Positions 7,236 through 15,085 of a DNA stretch of 64,000 bases are shown piece by piece; position 1 is the first letter of the stretch; each line of letters begins with the position of its first letter. The stretch is from Cupriavidus oxalaticus (GTDB lineage Bacteria; Pseudomonadota; Gammaproteobacteria; Burkholderiales; Burkholderiaceae), in contig NZ_CP069811.1 in the NCBI RefSeq assembly GCF_016894385.1, positions 1,030,501 to 1,094,500 on the forward strand, in the 5' to 3' direction. Both the position numbers and the translations under genes were made by a program. The notes below the pieces were generated by a model. The model was not told the DNA's origin. It worked only from the letters and a program-made list of their open reading frames with translations, and searched no databases.

Positions 7236-9128
7236 ATGCAAAACATGGCATCCGGCCCGACGCGGGCCGCCCAGTTCCGGGCACTGGAAGACTTGCCCGT
7301 TGAGGATGGACTGGACGAAGAGGAGGCGAGTCGCGGCTTCATTGCCACCGTGCCCGACGCGGAGGTTCGCGATGACTATGGCCGCCTGGTGTGGAGCCTC
7401 GCCGACTACGGCTTCCTGCAGCCGGAGCAGGCGCCTGACACGGCGCATCCGAGCCTGTGGCGGCAGGCACGGCTCAACCTGCACCATGGTCTGTTCAAGG
7501 TCTGCGACCGCATCTATCAGGTGCGTGGCTTCGACCTCGCCAACATGACGATCATCGAAGGGGACCGTGGGCTGATCATCATCGATCCGCTGACTTGCTC
7601 GGAAAGCGCCGCGGTGGCGCTGAACCTGTACCTCGAGCATCGCCCGCGCAAGCCGGTGGTCGCAGTGATCTATAGCCACAGCCATTCGGATCACTTTGGC
7701 GGGGTCAAGGGCGTGGTGTCCGAAGCGGATGTCCGGGCGGGCAAGGTGCACGTCATTGCGCCAGCAGGCTTTATGGAGCACGCCGTTTCGGAGAACGTGA
7801 TCGCCGGGCCAGCGATGGGGCGGCGCGCGCAGTTTCAGTTCGGGTTCACGCTCGCAAGCAATGCCTGCTGCCAGATCGACAGCGGCCTCGGCAAGAACGT
7901 GGGACGCGGCACCATCACGCTGATCCCGCCCACCTGGTTGATCTCCCAGGAGGCGGAAACGCACACGATTGATGGCGTCGAGATCGTCTTCCAGCTCACG
8001 CCAGAGAGCGAGGCGCCGGCGGAGATGCACTTCTTCTTTCCGCAGCTGCGCGCACTGAACCTTGCCGAGAACGCGACGCGCACCCTGCACAATCTCTGCC
8101 CCCTGCGCGGCGCCCAGGTGCGCAATGCCAGGCTGTGGTCGCACTACCTCGACCGCGCGCTCGAACGCTATGCACCACACGCCGACGTGGCATTCGCGCA
8201 GCACCACTGGCCCGCATGGGGCACCGCCCGGCTGTCGGAATACCTGGCCCAGCAGCGTGACCTTTACAAGTACATCCATGACCAGACCGTACGGCTGATG
8301 AATCACGGCATGACGGCAAGCGAGATTGCCGAGACTCTGCGCCTGCCCGACAGCCTGCATCGCCAATGGCATGCGCGCGGCTATTACGGCACGCTGTCGC
8401 ACAACGTCAAGGCGGTCTACCAGCACTACCTGAGCTGGTATGACGGCAACCCGGCCAACCTGCATGCGTTGCCGCCCGAGGCGGCTGGTACGAAGTACGT
8501 CGAGTACATGGGAGGTGCCGACGCCGTGGTCGCTCGTGCGCGCGACGACTTTGAGAGAGGCCACTACCGCTGGGTCGCACAGGTCATGAACCACGTCGTG
8601 TTCTCCGACCCGGGTCACACAGAAGCGCGCGAGCTCGGCGCGGCAGCCATGGAGCAGATGGGATTCCAGGCGGAGTCCGCCACCTGGCGCAACGCCTTCC
8701 TGCTCGGCGCGCGCGAGCTGCGCATCGGTGCCAAGGCGGTGGAGATCAAGACCGCGCGCGGCAGCGACATGGTGCGCGCCATGACCGACGAGATGTTCTT
8801 CGACTACCTCGCGGTGCGCATCAACGGCGAGCAGGCGGAAGGCCTGCAGCTGCGGCTGGACTGGGTCATGACCGACACCGGCCGCGGCTACTCGCTCAAC
8901 CTCGAGAACAGCGCGCTCACCGTGCGCAACGACCGGCGGCCGGATGCGGCGTTGGCCACCGTCAGCATGGAGCGCGCGACGCTGGACGCGATCCTCTTGC
9001 GCAAGACCGACTTCCCCAACGCACTGGCAGAAGGTCGCATCCGTGTCGATGGCGATCCGCAACAGTTCTCAGCACTGCTCGGCACGCTCGATACTTTCGA
9101 TCATCAGTTCAATGTCATCGAGCCGTAA
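7236..9128 (+). CDS. Alkyl sulfatase, SdsA/YjcS-type metallo-beta-lactamase
   Basis: A 630-residue type III alkylsulfatase that hydrolyses primary alkyl sulfates such as dodecyl sulfate to alcohol plus sulfate. The binuclear zinc motif SHSHSDHFGG gives H148, H150, D152 and H153. Other family marks are YQVRGFDLANMTIIEGD before it, the QHHWPAWG motif, a helical dimerisation region and a C-terminal SCP2-like domain (roughly the last 125 residues). The start at 7236 has GGAG six bases upstream; a longer reading from 7140 would begin inside the operator. Periplasmic family members carry a signal peptide, but none is visible here, so this one is probably cytoplasmic. Confidence 0.92.
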   Translation: MQNMASGPTRAAQFRALEDLPVEDGLDEEEASRGFIATVPDAEVRDDYGRLVWSLADYGFLQPEQAPDTAHPSLWRQARLNLHHGLFKVCDRIYQVRGFDLANMTIIEGDRGLIIIDPLTCSESAAVALNLYLEHRPRKPVVAVIYSHSHSDHFGGVKGVVSEADVRAGKVHVIAPAGFMEHAVSENVIAGPAMGRRAQFQFGFTLASNACCQIDSGLGKNVGRGTITLIPPTWLISQEAETHTIDGVEIVFQLTPESEAPAEMHFFFPQLRALNLAENATRTLHNLCPLRGAQVRNARLWSHYLDRALERYAPHADVAFAQHHWPAWGTARLSEYLAQQRDLYKYIHDQTVRLMNHGMTASEIAETLRLPDSLHRQWHARGYYGTLSHNVKAVYQHYLSWYDGNPANLHALPPEAAGTKYVEYMGGADAVVARARDDFERGHYRWVAQVMNHVVFSDPGHTEARELGAAAMEQMGFQAESATWRNAFLLGARELRIGAKAVEIKTARGSDMVRAMTDEMFFDYLAVRINGEQAEGLQLRLDWVMTDTGRGYSLNLENSALTVRNDRRPDAALATVSMERATLDAILLRKTDFPNALAEGRIRVDGDPQQFSALLGTLDTFDHQFNVIEP

Positions 9129-9181
9129 GTGACGGCCACGCCCGCGCAAAGTTCACCTCACATCAACCGAAGGATAGATAG

Positions 9182-10270
9182 ATGAAAGCAGCAGTTTTGC
9201 ACGCGCCTAAGACGCCGCTCGTGATCGAGGAAGTGGCCATCGCGAAGCCGGGTCCGCGCGAAGTCCTGGTACGGACGGCGGCCGTCGGCGTCTGCCATTC
9301 CGACCTGCACTTTGTCGATGGGGCCTACCCGCATCCCTTGCCGGTGGTGCTCGGGCATGAAGCCGCCGGCGTGGTCGAGCAGGTGGGCTCGGAAGTGCGC
9401 ACAGTTAAGCCCGGTGACCACGTCATCACCTGCCTGTCGGCCTACTGTGGACATTGCGAGCATTGCCTGACCGGGCACCTGTCGCTATGTATCGCGCCCG
9501 ACACGCGTCGTTCCGATGACGAAGAGCCACGCCTGATGGCTCCCCCAGGCGGCGTGATGCGCCAGTTTGCCAACCTCTCCGCGTTCGCCGAGCAGATGCT
9601 AATCCACGAGCACGCGCTGGTCGCCGTCCGGCCCGACATGCCGCTCGACCGCGCTGCCCTTATCGGCTGCGCGGTGACCACGGGATTCGGCGCGGTCTCG
9701 CACACCGCCAAGGTCCGGCCCGGCGAAACCGTGGCCGTGATCGGCTGTGGCGGCATCGGCCTGGCGACCATCAACGCGGCGCAGATCGCCGGAGCCGGCC
9801 GGATCATCGCGATCGACAGGATGCCGGGCAAGCTGGCGCTCGCACGGGAGTTCGGCGCAACTGACGTCATCGACGCCAGCGCGACCAATGCGGTCGACGG
9901 CGTGCGCGAGCTGACGCGTGGCGGCGTGCATCATGCCTTCGAGGCGATCGGGCTTAAGCAGACGACCGAACAAGCGTTCGCAATGCTGCGCAGGGGCGGC
10001 ACCGCGACCGTGATCGGCATGATTCCACCCGGCGTCAAGATCGAGCTCAAGGGCACGGATTTTCTGGCGGAAAAGCGCATCCAGGGATCGATGATGGGAT
10101 CGAACCGCTTCCCTGTCGACATGCCCCGGCTGGTGGACTTTTACCTGGCCGGCAAGCTGAAGTTGGATGAGCTGATCTCGCGGCGCATGACGCTGGCGCA
10201 GATCAACGAGGCCTTCGACGAGCTTCGCCGCGGTGAACTGGCGCGTTCGGTCATTCAATTCGAACACTGA
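9182..10270 (+). CDS. Zinc-dependent alcohol dehydrogenase, class III-like
   Basis: A 362-residue medium-chain dehydrogenase that oxidises an alcohol to an aldehyde with NAD(P). Catalytic zinc ligands are C38 (GVCHSDLH) and H59 with E60 (GHEAAG). The structural zinc site is C89, C92, C95 and C103. The Rossmann motif is VIGCGGIG. The length and the insertion after the structural zinc loop resemble the class III/Rxyl-type zinc alcohol dehydrogenases. It begins 53 bases after the alkylsulfatase with an AAGGATAGATAG leader, so it is probably co-transcribed and would act on the alcohol released by the sulfatase. Confidence 0.92.
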   Translation: MKAAVLHAPKTPLVIEEVAIAKPGPREVLVRTAAVGVCHSDLHFVDGAYPHPLPVVLGHEAAGVVEQVGSEVRTVKPGDHVITCLSAYCGHCEHCLTGHLSLCIAPDTRRSDDEEPRLMAPPGGVMRQFANLSAFAEQMLIHEHALVAVRPDMPLDRAALIGCAVTTGFGAVSHTAKVRPGETVAVIGCGGIGLATINAAQIAGAGRIIAIDRMPGKLALAREFGATDVIDASATNAVDGVRELTRGGVHHAFEAIGLKQTTEQAFAMLRRGGTATVIGMIPPGVKIELKGTDFLAEKRIQGSMMGSNRFPVDMPRLVDFYLAGKLKLDELISRRMTLAQINEAFDELRRGELARSVIQFEH

Positions 10271-10308
10271 CGCCTGCCATCAGAGCAGATAAACGAGGAG
10301 ACGACACC

Positions 10309-11316
10309 ATGAACCTGCCCACCCCATTCCGGCGCCGACGCCAGGCGGTCTGCGCGGCCATCGCACTTGCCTTCCTGGCTGCGCAGTCCGGCTACGGACA
10401 TGCGGAAAGCACTTACCCCGACAAGCCGGTGCGGCTGGTGGTGGCTTACGCCGCCGGCGGCCTGACAGACATTCTCGCGCGAGCACTGGCACAGGGGCTG
10501 AGCCAGCGCCTTGGGCAGCCTGTCGTGGTCGAGAACAGGAGCGGCGCGGGCGGCATCATCGGTACCAGCATGGTCGCGAAGGCGCCGGCAGACGGCTACA
10601 CCTTGCTGCTTTCCACGCCCGCCCCGATCACGGCCAATATCGCGCTCTACAAGAACCTGCCTTACGATCCGCGAACCGATCTGCGCCCGGTCTCTGACAT
10701 CGCCATGGCGCGCACGGTGCTGGCTGTCAATCCGTCCGTGCCCGCGAAGACCGTGGCCGAGCTGATTGCCTACGGCAAGAAAAGCCCAGGCAAGCTGCGC
10801 ATGGGTTCATGGGGGCCGGGCACGGTACCCCATACAATCCAGACGTATATGGCAAAGACCTATGGCATTGACATCCTGCACGTGCCATACAAGGGTGAAA
10901 GTCCGATGACCACGGACCTGCTGGCCGGACAGATCAACGTCACCGTGGGTACCGTCACCACGCTGCAGCCGTACTTCGCAAGCGGCAAGCTACGCCCACT
11001 CGCCGTGACAGGGCCGCATCGGGCGAAGCGTTTGCCGAACGTTCCGACGTTCGCCGAGGCGGGCTATGCCGATCCGGCATATCAGGTGGTGTCACCAATG
11101 ACGCTCCTCGCGCCGGCCAAGACGCCGCAGGCGATAGTTGACCGGCTCGGTAAGGAAGTCTCAAAACTCGTCAACAGCGAACCCTTGAATGCGCAGATTG
11201 AAGGTATGGGGGCGGAGCCGATCGGGAACTTGCCCAATCAGGCCGACGCTACTTACAAGGCGTTGTTGCCAGTGGTGCTGAAGCTGACGGCCGATACTGG
11301 CGTCACCCTGGACTGA
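10309..11316 (+). CDS. Bug-family (TctC-like) periplasmic solute receptor
   Basis: A 335-residue extracytoplasmic receptor of the tripartite tricarboxylate transporter type. The signal peptide spans about residues 1-28 (AIALAFLAAQSGYGHAES), followed by the family N-terminus YPDKPVRLVVAYAAGG and VENRSGAGGIIGTSMVAKAPADGYTLL-like loops. Bug proteins bind carboxylates and amides in the periplasm. No TctA or TctB membrane gene is nearby, as is common for the expanded Bug family in Cupriavidus and Bordetella. It follows the alcohol dehydrogenase by 38 bases and precedes a CoA-transferase. Confidence 0.9.
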   Translation: MNLPTPFRRRRQAVCAAIALAFLAAQSGYGHAESTYPDKPVRLVVAYAAGGLTDILARALAQGLSQRLGQPVVVENRSGAGGIIGTSMVAKAPADGYTLLLSTPAPITANIALYKNLPYDPRTDLRPVSDIAMARTVLAVNPSVPAKTVAELIAYGKKSPGKLRMGSWGPGTVPHTIQTYMAKTYGIDILHVPYKGESPMTTDLLAGQINVTVGTVTTLQPYFASGKLRPLAVTGPHRAKRLPNVPTFAEAGYADPAYQVVSPMTLLAPAKTPQAIVDRLGKEVSKLVNSEPLNAQIEGMGAEPIGNLPNQADATYKALLPVVLKLTADTGVTLD

Positions 11317-11330
11317 GAAACGCAGCCTCG

Positions 11331-11354
11331 CCGCCAGCGGCTTGCCGCTGGCGG
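11331..11354 (+). terminator. Hairpin after the Bug receptor gene
   Basis: CCGCCAGCGG-CTTG-CCGCTGGCGG is a perfect 10-base stem with a 4-base loop, 15 bases after the receptor stop codon. No T-tract follows, so it may stabilise or attenuate the transcript rather than fully terminate it before the CoA-transferase gene. Confidence 0.5.
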
Positions 11355-11391
11355 GGACGTGTTGGACCTCCTGTGACGTAGAAGAACGGAT

Positions 11392-12630
11392 ATGGAAGCT
11401 ATCGAATGTATGAATCTTCCCCTGGAAGGGGTACGGGTGCTCGACCTGTCGCGTGTATTTGCCGGGCCCCTGTGCGGCCAGGTGCTCGCCGATTTTGGAG
11501 CGGAAGTAATCAAGGTCGAACACCCCGGTCGCGGCGACGATACGCGGGACTGGGGCATGCGCGTGGGCGAGACTGAGACGACCTACTACAACAGCATGAA
11601 TCGAAACAAGCGGTCGGTCACTCTGGATCTGCAAAGCCCCGATGGGCTGAAGATCGTCCACGACTTGCTGCCGCAATGCGACGTAGTTATCCATAATTTC
11701 AAGACCGGCGGTGCTGAGAAGCTGGGGCTCGGCTACGCGCAGCTCAAGGCGATCAAGCCGGACCTGATCTACTGTGCGGTGTCGGGTTACGATACCAGCG
11801 GTCCCGAAGCTGCCCGGCCAGGCTACGACCTTGTGATTCAGGCGGAAGCCGGCCTGATGGCATTGAATGGCGAGGCGACCCAGTCGCCGCTTAAGTTTGG
11901 CGTGGCGGTGGTGGACCTGATGACGGGCATGTACGCGGCCCAGGCGGTGCTAGCTGCCCTGTTCCGGCGCGAGCGCACCGGCAACGGCCAGATGATTGAG
12001 ATGGCGCTGTATGACTGTGGGGTGATGGTCACGGGGTATTACGGTCTCGACGCGATGTTGCTCGGGCGTGACCCCGCGCGCTTTGGCAATGCGCATCCTT
12101 CGATCGTGCCGTATGGCATGTTCGATGCCGCCGATGCGCCGCTGATCATAGCCGTGGGCAACAACTCTCAGTTCGAGAAATTCTGCCGGCAGGTCGTGGA
12201 GCGCCCGGACATCGTCGAGGATCCGCGCTACGCCACCAACGTAGAGCGGGCAAGGAACCGCGAGACCCTGACACCGCTGATCGTCGATGTGATTCGCGGC
12301 TTCCCCCGTGAAGTGCTGCTGGAACGCATGTCCGCCTGCGGTATTCCATGCGGCAAGGTGGCGGGATTGCATGAAGCACTGACCAGCGAACGCACGCGCC
12401 GTGGCGAGCTGCTGCGCGAGATGCCGCATCCTGTGGCGGGGAACACGTACGTGTTCGCGCCGCCGTATCGGCTCGACGGCCAACGCCTGCCGATCCGGTA
12501 CGCCCCGCCGACACTGGGCGAGAGCACCCGGGCGATGCTGCAGCAGCTGCTGGAATTGAGCGAGGCGCAACTGCGAGCCTTGCAGGCGCGCGGTGTGCTG
12601 ACCTTGCCGGATACTGCCTCGCAAGCCTGA
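11392..12630 (+). CDS. CaiB/BaiF family CoA-transferase
   Basis: A 412-residue class III CoA-transferase, which moves CoA between carboxylic acids and their thioesters through an aspartyl-CoA intermediate. The N-terminal motif LEGVRVLDLSRVFAGP and the DFGAEVIKVE strand are typical. The expected nucleophile is D175 in VVDLMTGMYAAQAV. An in-frame ATG at 11410 (MNLPLEG) matches the usual family N-terminus, has GGAAG 11 bases before it and is a credible alternative start. With the upstream Bug receptor it suggests uptake and CoA activation of an organic acid. Confidence 0.88.
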   Translation: MEAIECMNLPLEGVRVLDLSRVFAGPLCGQVLADFGAEVIKVEHPGRGDDTRDWGMRVGETETTYYNSMNRNKRSVTLDLQSPDGLKIVHDLLPQCDVVIHNFKTGGAEKLGLGYAQLKAIKPDLIYCAVSGYDTSGPEAARPGYDLVIQAEAGLMALNGEATQSPLKFGVAVVDLMTGMYAAQAVLAALFRRERTGNGQMIEMALYDCGVMVTGYYGLDAMLLGRDPARFGNAHPSIVPYGMFDAADAPLIIAVGNNSQFEKFCRQVVERPDIVEDPRYATNVERARNRETLTPLIVDVIRGFPREVLLERMSACGIPCGKVAGLHEALTSERTRRGELLREMPHPVAGNTYVFAPPYRLDGQRLPIRYAPPTLGESTRAMLQQLLELSEAQLRALQARGVLTLPDTASQA

Positions 12631-12999
12631 GCGCCGATGCTGGCCACGGTCGCGCGGTAGGCTGTCATTGAAAAGCCGACCTGTCGGACCATCGCGCGCA
12701 CGCTGATCCCTTTCAGGCCGGTCAACGCGGATCATTCCATGCTCCCCGGCTTACCGTGCGGACCGGCCCCGTGGGCGATGGTCATCAAAAGCGTGCGCTC
12801 CTGCCCGTCATTCCTAAAGTACGGACATCGGGCAACAGCAATCTTCTATCGGCAAGCCTCGTCGTGCCGAAGTCCGCTATCAGTTAGGTAAGCGACGGTT
12901 GTATAACTCGGTTCGGCCGGAACCTACGTCGGTAGCTGGCCGACAACGGTCCTCCATGGCACGCCGAACCTCGGCGCTGGATCCGCCTGGGCCGGCTTC
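12631..12999. other. Non-coding stretch, no clear gene
   Basis: No open frame here reads like a conserved protein on either strand. A short minus-strand frame ending near 12720 starts with TGLKGISVRAMVRQVGF and then becomes the antisense of the CoA-transferase, so it is not a credible gene. Base composition is less GC-rich than the neighbours. The stretch looks like the beginning of an insertion scar that extends to about 13600. Confidence 0.4.
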
Positions 13000-13224
13000 T
13001 TATCGCTCTTGCGACGACAGCCGCCATGTCGGAGTGCCGTCGTCGAAGCTATCGAACCGCTCCCGGATCGCGTCGGCCACAATGCTTGGATCGCAAGTGG
13101 CGGCATTCGGAACGCATGCCCGAATGAGATCTTCGACGTCAAGTCGTTCCGCCCGAACCCGCCAGGCATCGCGGTTGCGGGCGAGGATAGTTAGGTGCTG
13201 GTCGCGGATCGGGATGTAACGCAT
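13000..13224 (-). CDS. Small hypothetical protein (possible gene fragment)
   Basis: A 74-residue frame from the ATG at 13224, with a protein-like composition: an N-terminus MRYIPIRDQHLTILARNRDAW followed by an acidic helical part (ERLDVEDLIRA) and an Asp-rich end (RFDSFDDGTP). I do not recognise a family. It lies alone in a gene-poor, lower-GC stretch close to the repeat pair at 13351-13409, so it may be a relic of inserted DNA rather than a working gene. No good ribosome binding site is visible. Confidence 0.3.
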   Translation of the reverse strand: MRYIPIRDQHLTILARNRDAWRVRAERLDVEDLIRACVPNAATCDPSIVADAIRERFDSFDDGTPTWRLSSQER

Positions 13225-13350
13225 GGCGAGGACACGGAATGGAGTCCCGTATTGACGGCCACTTCGCCGACTTCTTGAGCCACGCCCAGTGAGCAAAGGG
13301 GCGAACTCAGCTACAGATCACGGCTCAGCGTCGGCGAGAACTGCACGGCG

Positions 13351-13409
13351 GTCCAGCTAATTCCGGATTTCCAGTCCAGCAAACTGATCTGTAGTCCAGC
13401 TAATTCCGG
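13351..13409. repeat. Direct repeat pair, possible insertion-sequence end
   Basis: GTCCAGCTAATTCCGG occurs at 13351-13366 and again at 13394-13409. A shorter copy, GTCCAGC, sits between them at 13374-13380. Spaced repeats of this kind are found at the ends of IS21-like elements, where the transposase binds. No transposase gene is present, so this would be a remnant end; the assignment is inference. Confidence 0.4.
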
Positions 13410-13603
13410 TTTCCTACACAAACACCCGCACTTAACCGGTCAATGAGACTGACCAATCGGAAACGAATTTTGACATAGCAGGCCGCGCTTGCGCATTTCT
13501 ACGTCTGCAGTTCGAGCGCGAGCTGGGTGGGTCTCCGTCATCGGATTTCTTGGTGGTCTAACGAAGAGCGGCGCATGGTGTGAAGGTTCTCACTGGAGGC
13601 TCC

Positions 13604-13648
13604 GGCCCTCTCCCCCGGGCCCCTCTCCCGCAAGCGGGAGAGGGGAGC
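13604..13648. repeat. REP-like palindrome (copy 1)
   Basis: CCCCTCTCCCGC-AA-GCGGGAGAGGGG forms a perfect 12-base stem at 13620-13645, preceded by a GGCCCTCTCCCC-like tail. The same design recurs near 55694, 60205, 63553 and 63646 in this window, always outside genes, so it is a dispersed intergenic repeat family of this genome. Confidence 0.7.
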
Positions 13649-13905
13649 AAACAGGCGGGCGCGGCGATAGCGCCAAGCGAGCGCAGCGACGCGTTCCGTG
13701 CCAGAGCTCCTGACCTGAGATGCCAGGGGGGACATACAGCACCTGGTGGCCAGGGAGCTGGTGGATCTGAGTCCGATGCTGGGGAGGTTGATGGTGGGGA
13801 GTCGGGATTTTCATTGATTACCGGCTTTCCCCGTTGTCGCTACGAAAATCCGGCGGGCTGACGCCACCGGTTTCAGCCAATCAGTCAGCATTTCCTTGTC
13901 CGCTT

Positions 13906-13926
13906 GAATTCCATACAGTGGAATTC
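13906..13926. promoter_or_regulatory. Perfect palindrome before the Bug/ECH/acyl-CoA ligase operon
   Basis: GAATTCCA-TACAG-TGGAATTC has 8-base perfect arms around a 5-base spacer, 114 bases before the first gene of the operon. The core TTCCA-N5-TGGAA resembles known IclR-family sites (TGGAA/TTCCA half-sites). An IclR regulator is encoded at the end of the operon at 18014, which makes it the obvious candidate binder. Confidence 0.5.
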
Positions 13927-14039
13927 GAGGGGTGTGGAATCGCCTGGCAAGGCCTAAGCTGTCTCCAACAAAGAAACAAACGCGCCCGGTGCACAAAGCC
14001 TGGTGGCCGCGGTGTTCCGACTTGTTCCAGGAGACAAAC

Positions 14040-15035
14040 ATGCATCCGTTCTGCACCGGATTGTTCCGCCGGCTTGCCAAGGCAGCCATCCCGTTCCTCA
14101 TGGCCGCGGCAGCGCCGTTGCCGGCGCTTGCAGCCTTCCCCGACAAGCCGATCCGCATGGTGGTGCCGTTCGCCCCCGGCGGCGGTACCGACCACCTGGC
14201 GCGGGCGATGGGCATCACCATGGGCGAGGACCTGGGCCAGCCAGTCATTGTCGACAACAAGCCGGGCGGCAGCACCATCATCGGCACCGATGCGGTAGCC
14301 AAGAGCGCGCCCGACGGCTACACGCTGGTGATGGCGACGATCGCCCACGCGGTCAATCCGAGCCTGCACAGGAAGCTGCCGTTCGATACGGACAAGGCAT
14401 TCGCGCCCGTCATGCTGGTGGGCCGCTCCCCCAATGTGCTGGTGGTGAAGCCGGACAGCCCCATCAAGACCGTGCAGGACTTGATCGCAGCCGCCAGGGC
14501 CAGGCCCGGCAAGCTCAATTACGCCTCGCAAGGCGCCGGCACTTCGGCGCACCTGGCCGGCGAGCTGTTCAAGAAGATGGCCAGGGTCGATATCAACCAC
14601 ATTCCTTATCGTGGCGGCGGCCCGGCGATCACGGACCTGCTCGGCGGGCAGGTCGATGTGATGTTCGCCACGGCAGCCGCGGTCGCGCCGCACCTGGAGA
14701 GCGGCAAGCTGCGTGCGGTGGCGGTCACGACCGCGCAGCGCTCGCAGGCGCCGGCGCTGAGCAAGGTGCCGACGATCGCGGAAAGCGGCGTGCCCGACTA
14801 TGCGGCGGATAGCTGGTATGGCCTGTTCGTGCCGGCCGGCACGCCGGCTGCGGTGATCACGCGGCTGAACGCCGCGGCGAAGAAGGCCGTGCATGCCGAG
14901 GCGTTCCGCAAGCGCGCCGAGCAGGAGGGACTTGCCATCGGTGGCGGCACGCCGGACGAGTTCGGCGGCTACGTCAAGGCCGAGAGCCAGCGCTGGAGCC
15001 AGGTCATCAAGGCCGCCAACATCACGGCCGACTGA
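14040..15035 (+). CDS. Bug-family (TctC-like) periplasmic solute receptor
   Basis: A 331-residue receptor with a signal peptide over about residues 1-33 (KAAIPFLMAAAAPLPALA), then the family motif FPDKPIRMVVPFAPGGGTDHLAR and the loop VDNKPGGSTIIGTDAVAKS. The ATG at 14040 has CAGGAGA at ideal distance; the in-frame start at 13932 lacks a site and adds a non-signal extension. It is the first gene of an operon with an enoyl-CoA hydratase and an acyl-CoA ligase, so its ligand is probably an acid that is then activated to a CoA thioester. Confidence 0.9.
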   Translation: MHPFCTGLFRRLAKAAIPFLMAAAAPLPALAAFPDKPIRMVVPFAPGGGTDHLARAMGITMGEDLGQPVIVDNKPGGSTIIGTDAVAKSAPDGYTLVMATIAHAVNPSLHRKLPFDTDKAFAPVMLVGRSPNVLVVKPDSPIKTVQDLIAAARARPGKLNYASQGAGTSAHLAGELFKKMARVDINHIPYRGGGPAITDLLGGQVDVMFATAAAVAPHLESGKLRAVAVTTAQRSQAPALSKVPTIAESGVPDYAADSWYGLFVPAGTPAAVITRLNAAAKKAVHAEAFRKRAEQEGLAIGGGTPDEFGGYVKAESQRWSQVIKAANITAD

Positions 15036-15085
15036 ACGCGCCACCTGCAAGAACACAGAACGGATACACGGAACCGGACAGGACC

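Larger units (their letters stand above)
13225..14039. other. Gene-poor stretch with repeats and a palindrome
   Basis: The 815 bases before the next operon hold no convincing gene. They contain a direct repeat pair (13351-13409), a REP-like palindrome (13604-13648) and a perfect inverted repeat (13906-13926). A short plus-strand frame near 13735-13815 (LVARELVDLSPMLGRLMVG) could be the tail of a lost gene, but it cannot be identified. Confidence 0.45.

Noticed and set aside
7131..9062. A 643-codon open frame on the minus strand
   Set aside because: It is the antisense of the alkylsulfatase gene, which has clear zinc motifs and a good start on the other strand.
12228..12725. A minus-strand frame that begins MTGLKGISVRAMVRQVG
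   Set aside because: Its first part looked like a possible helix-turn-helix from a transposase, but most of the frame is antisense of the CoA-transferase and I could not recognise any transposase motif.
13604..13648. CRISPR-like repeat
   Set aside because: The palindrome is short and occurs singly or in pairs in gaps across the window, with no regular spacers, so it is a dispersed REP-type repeat.
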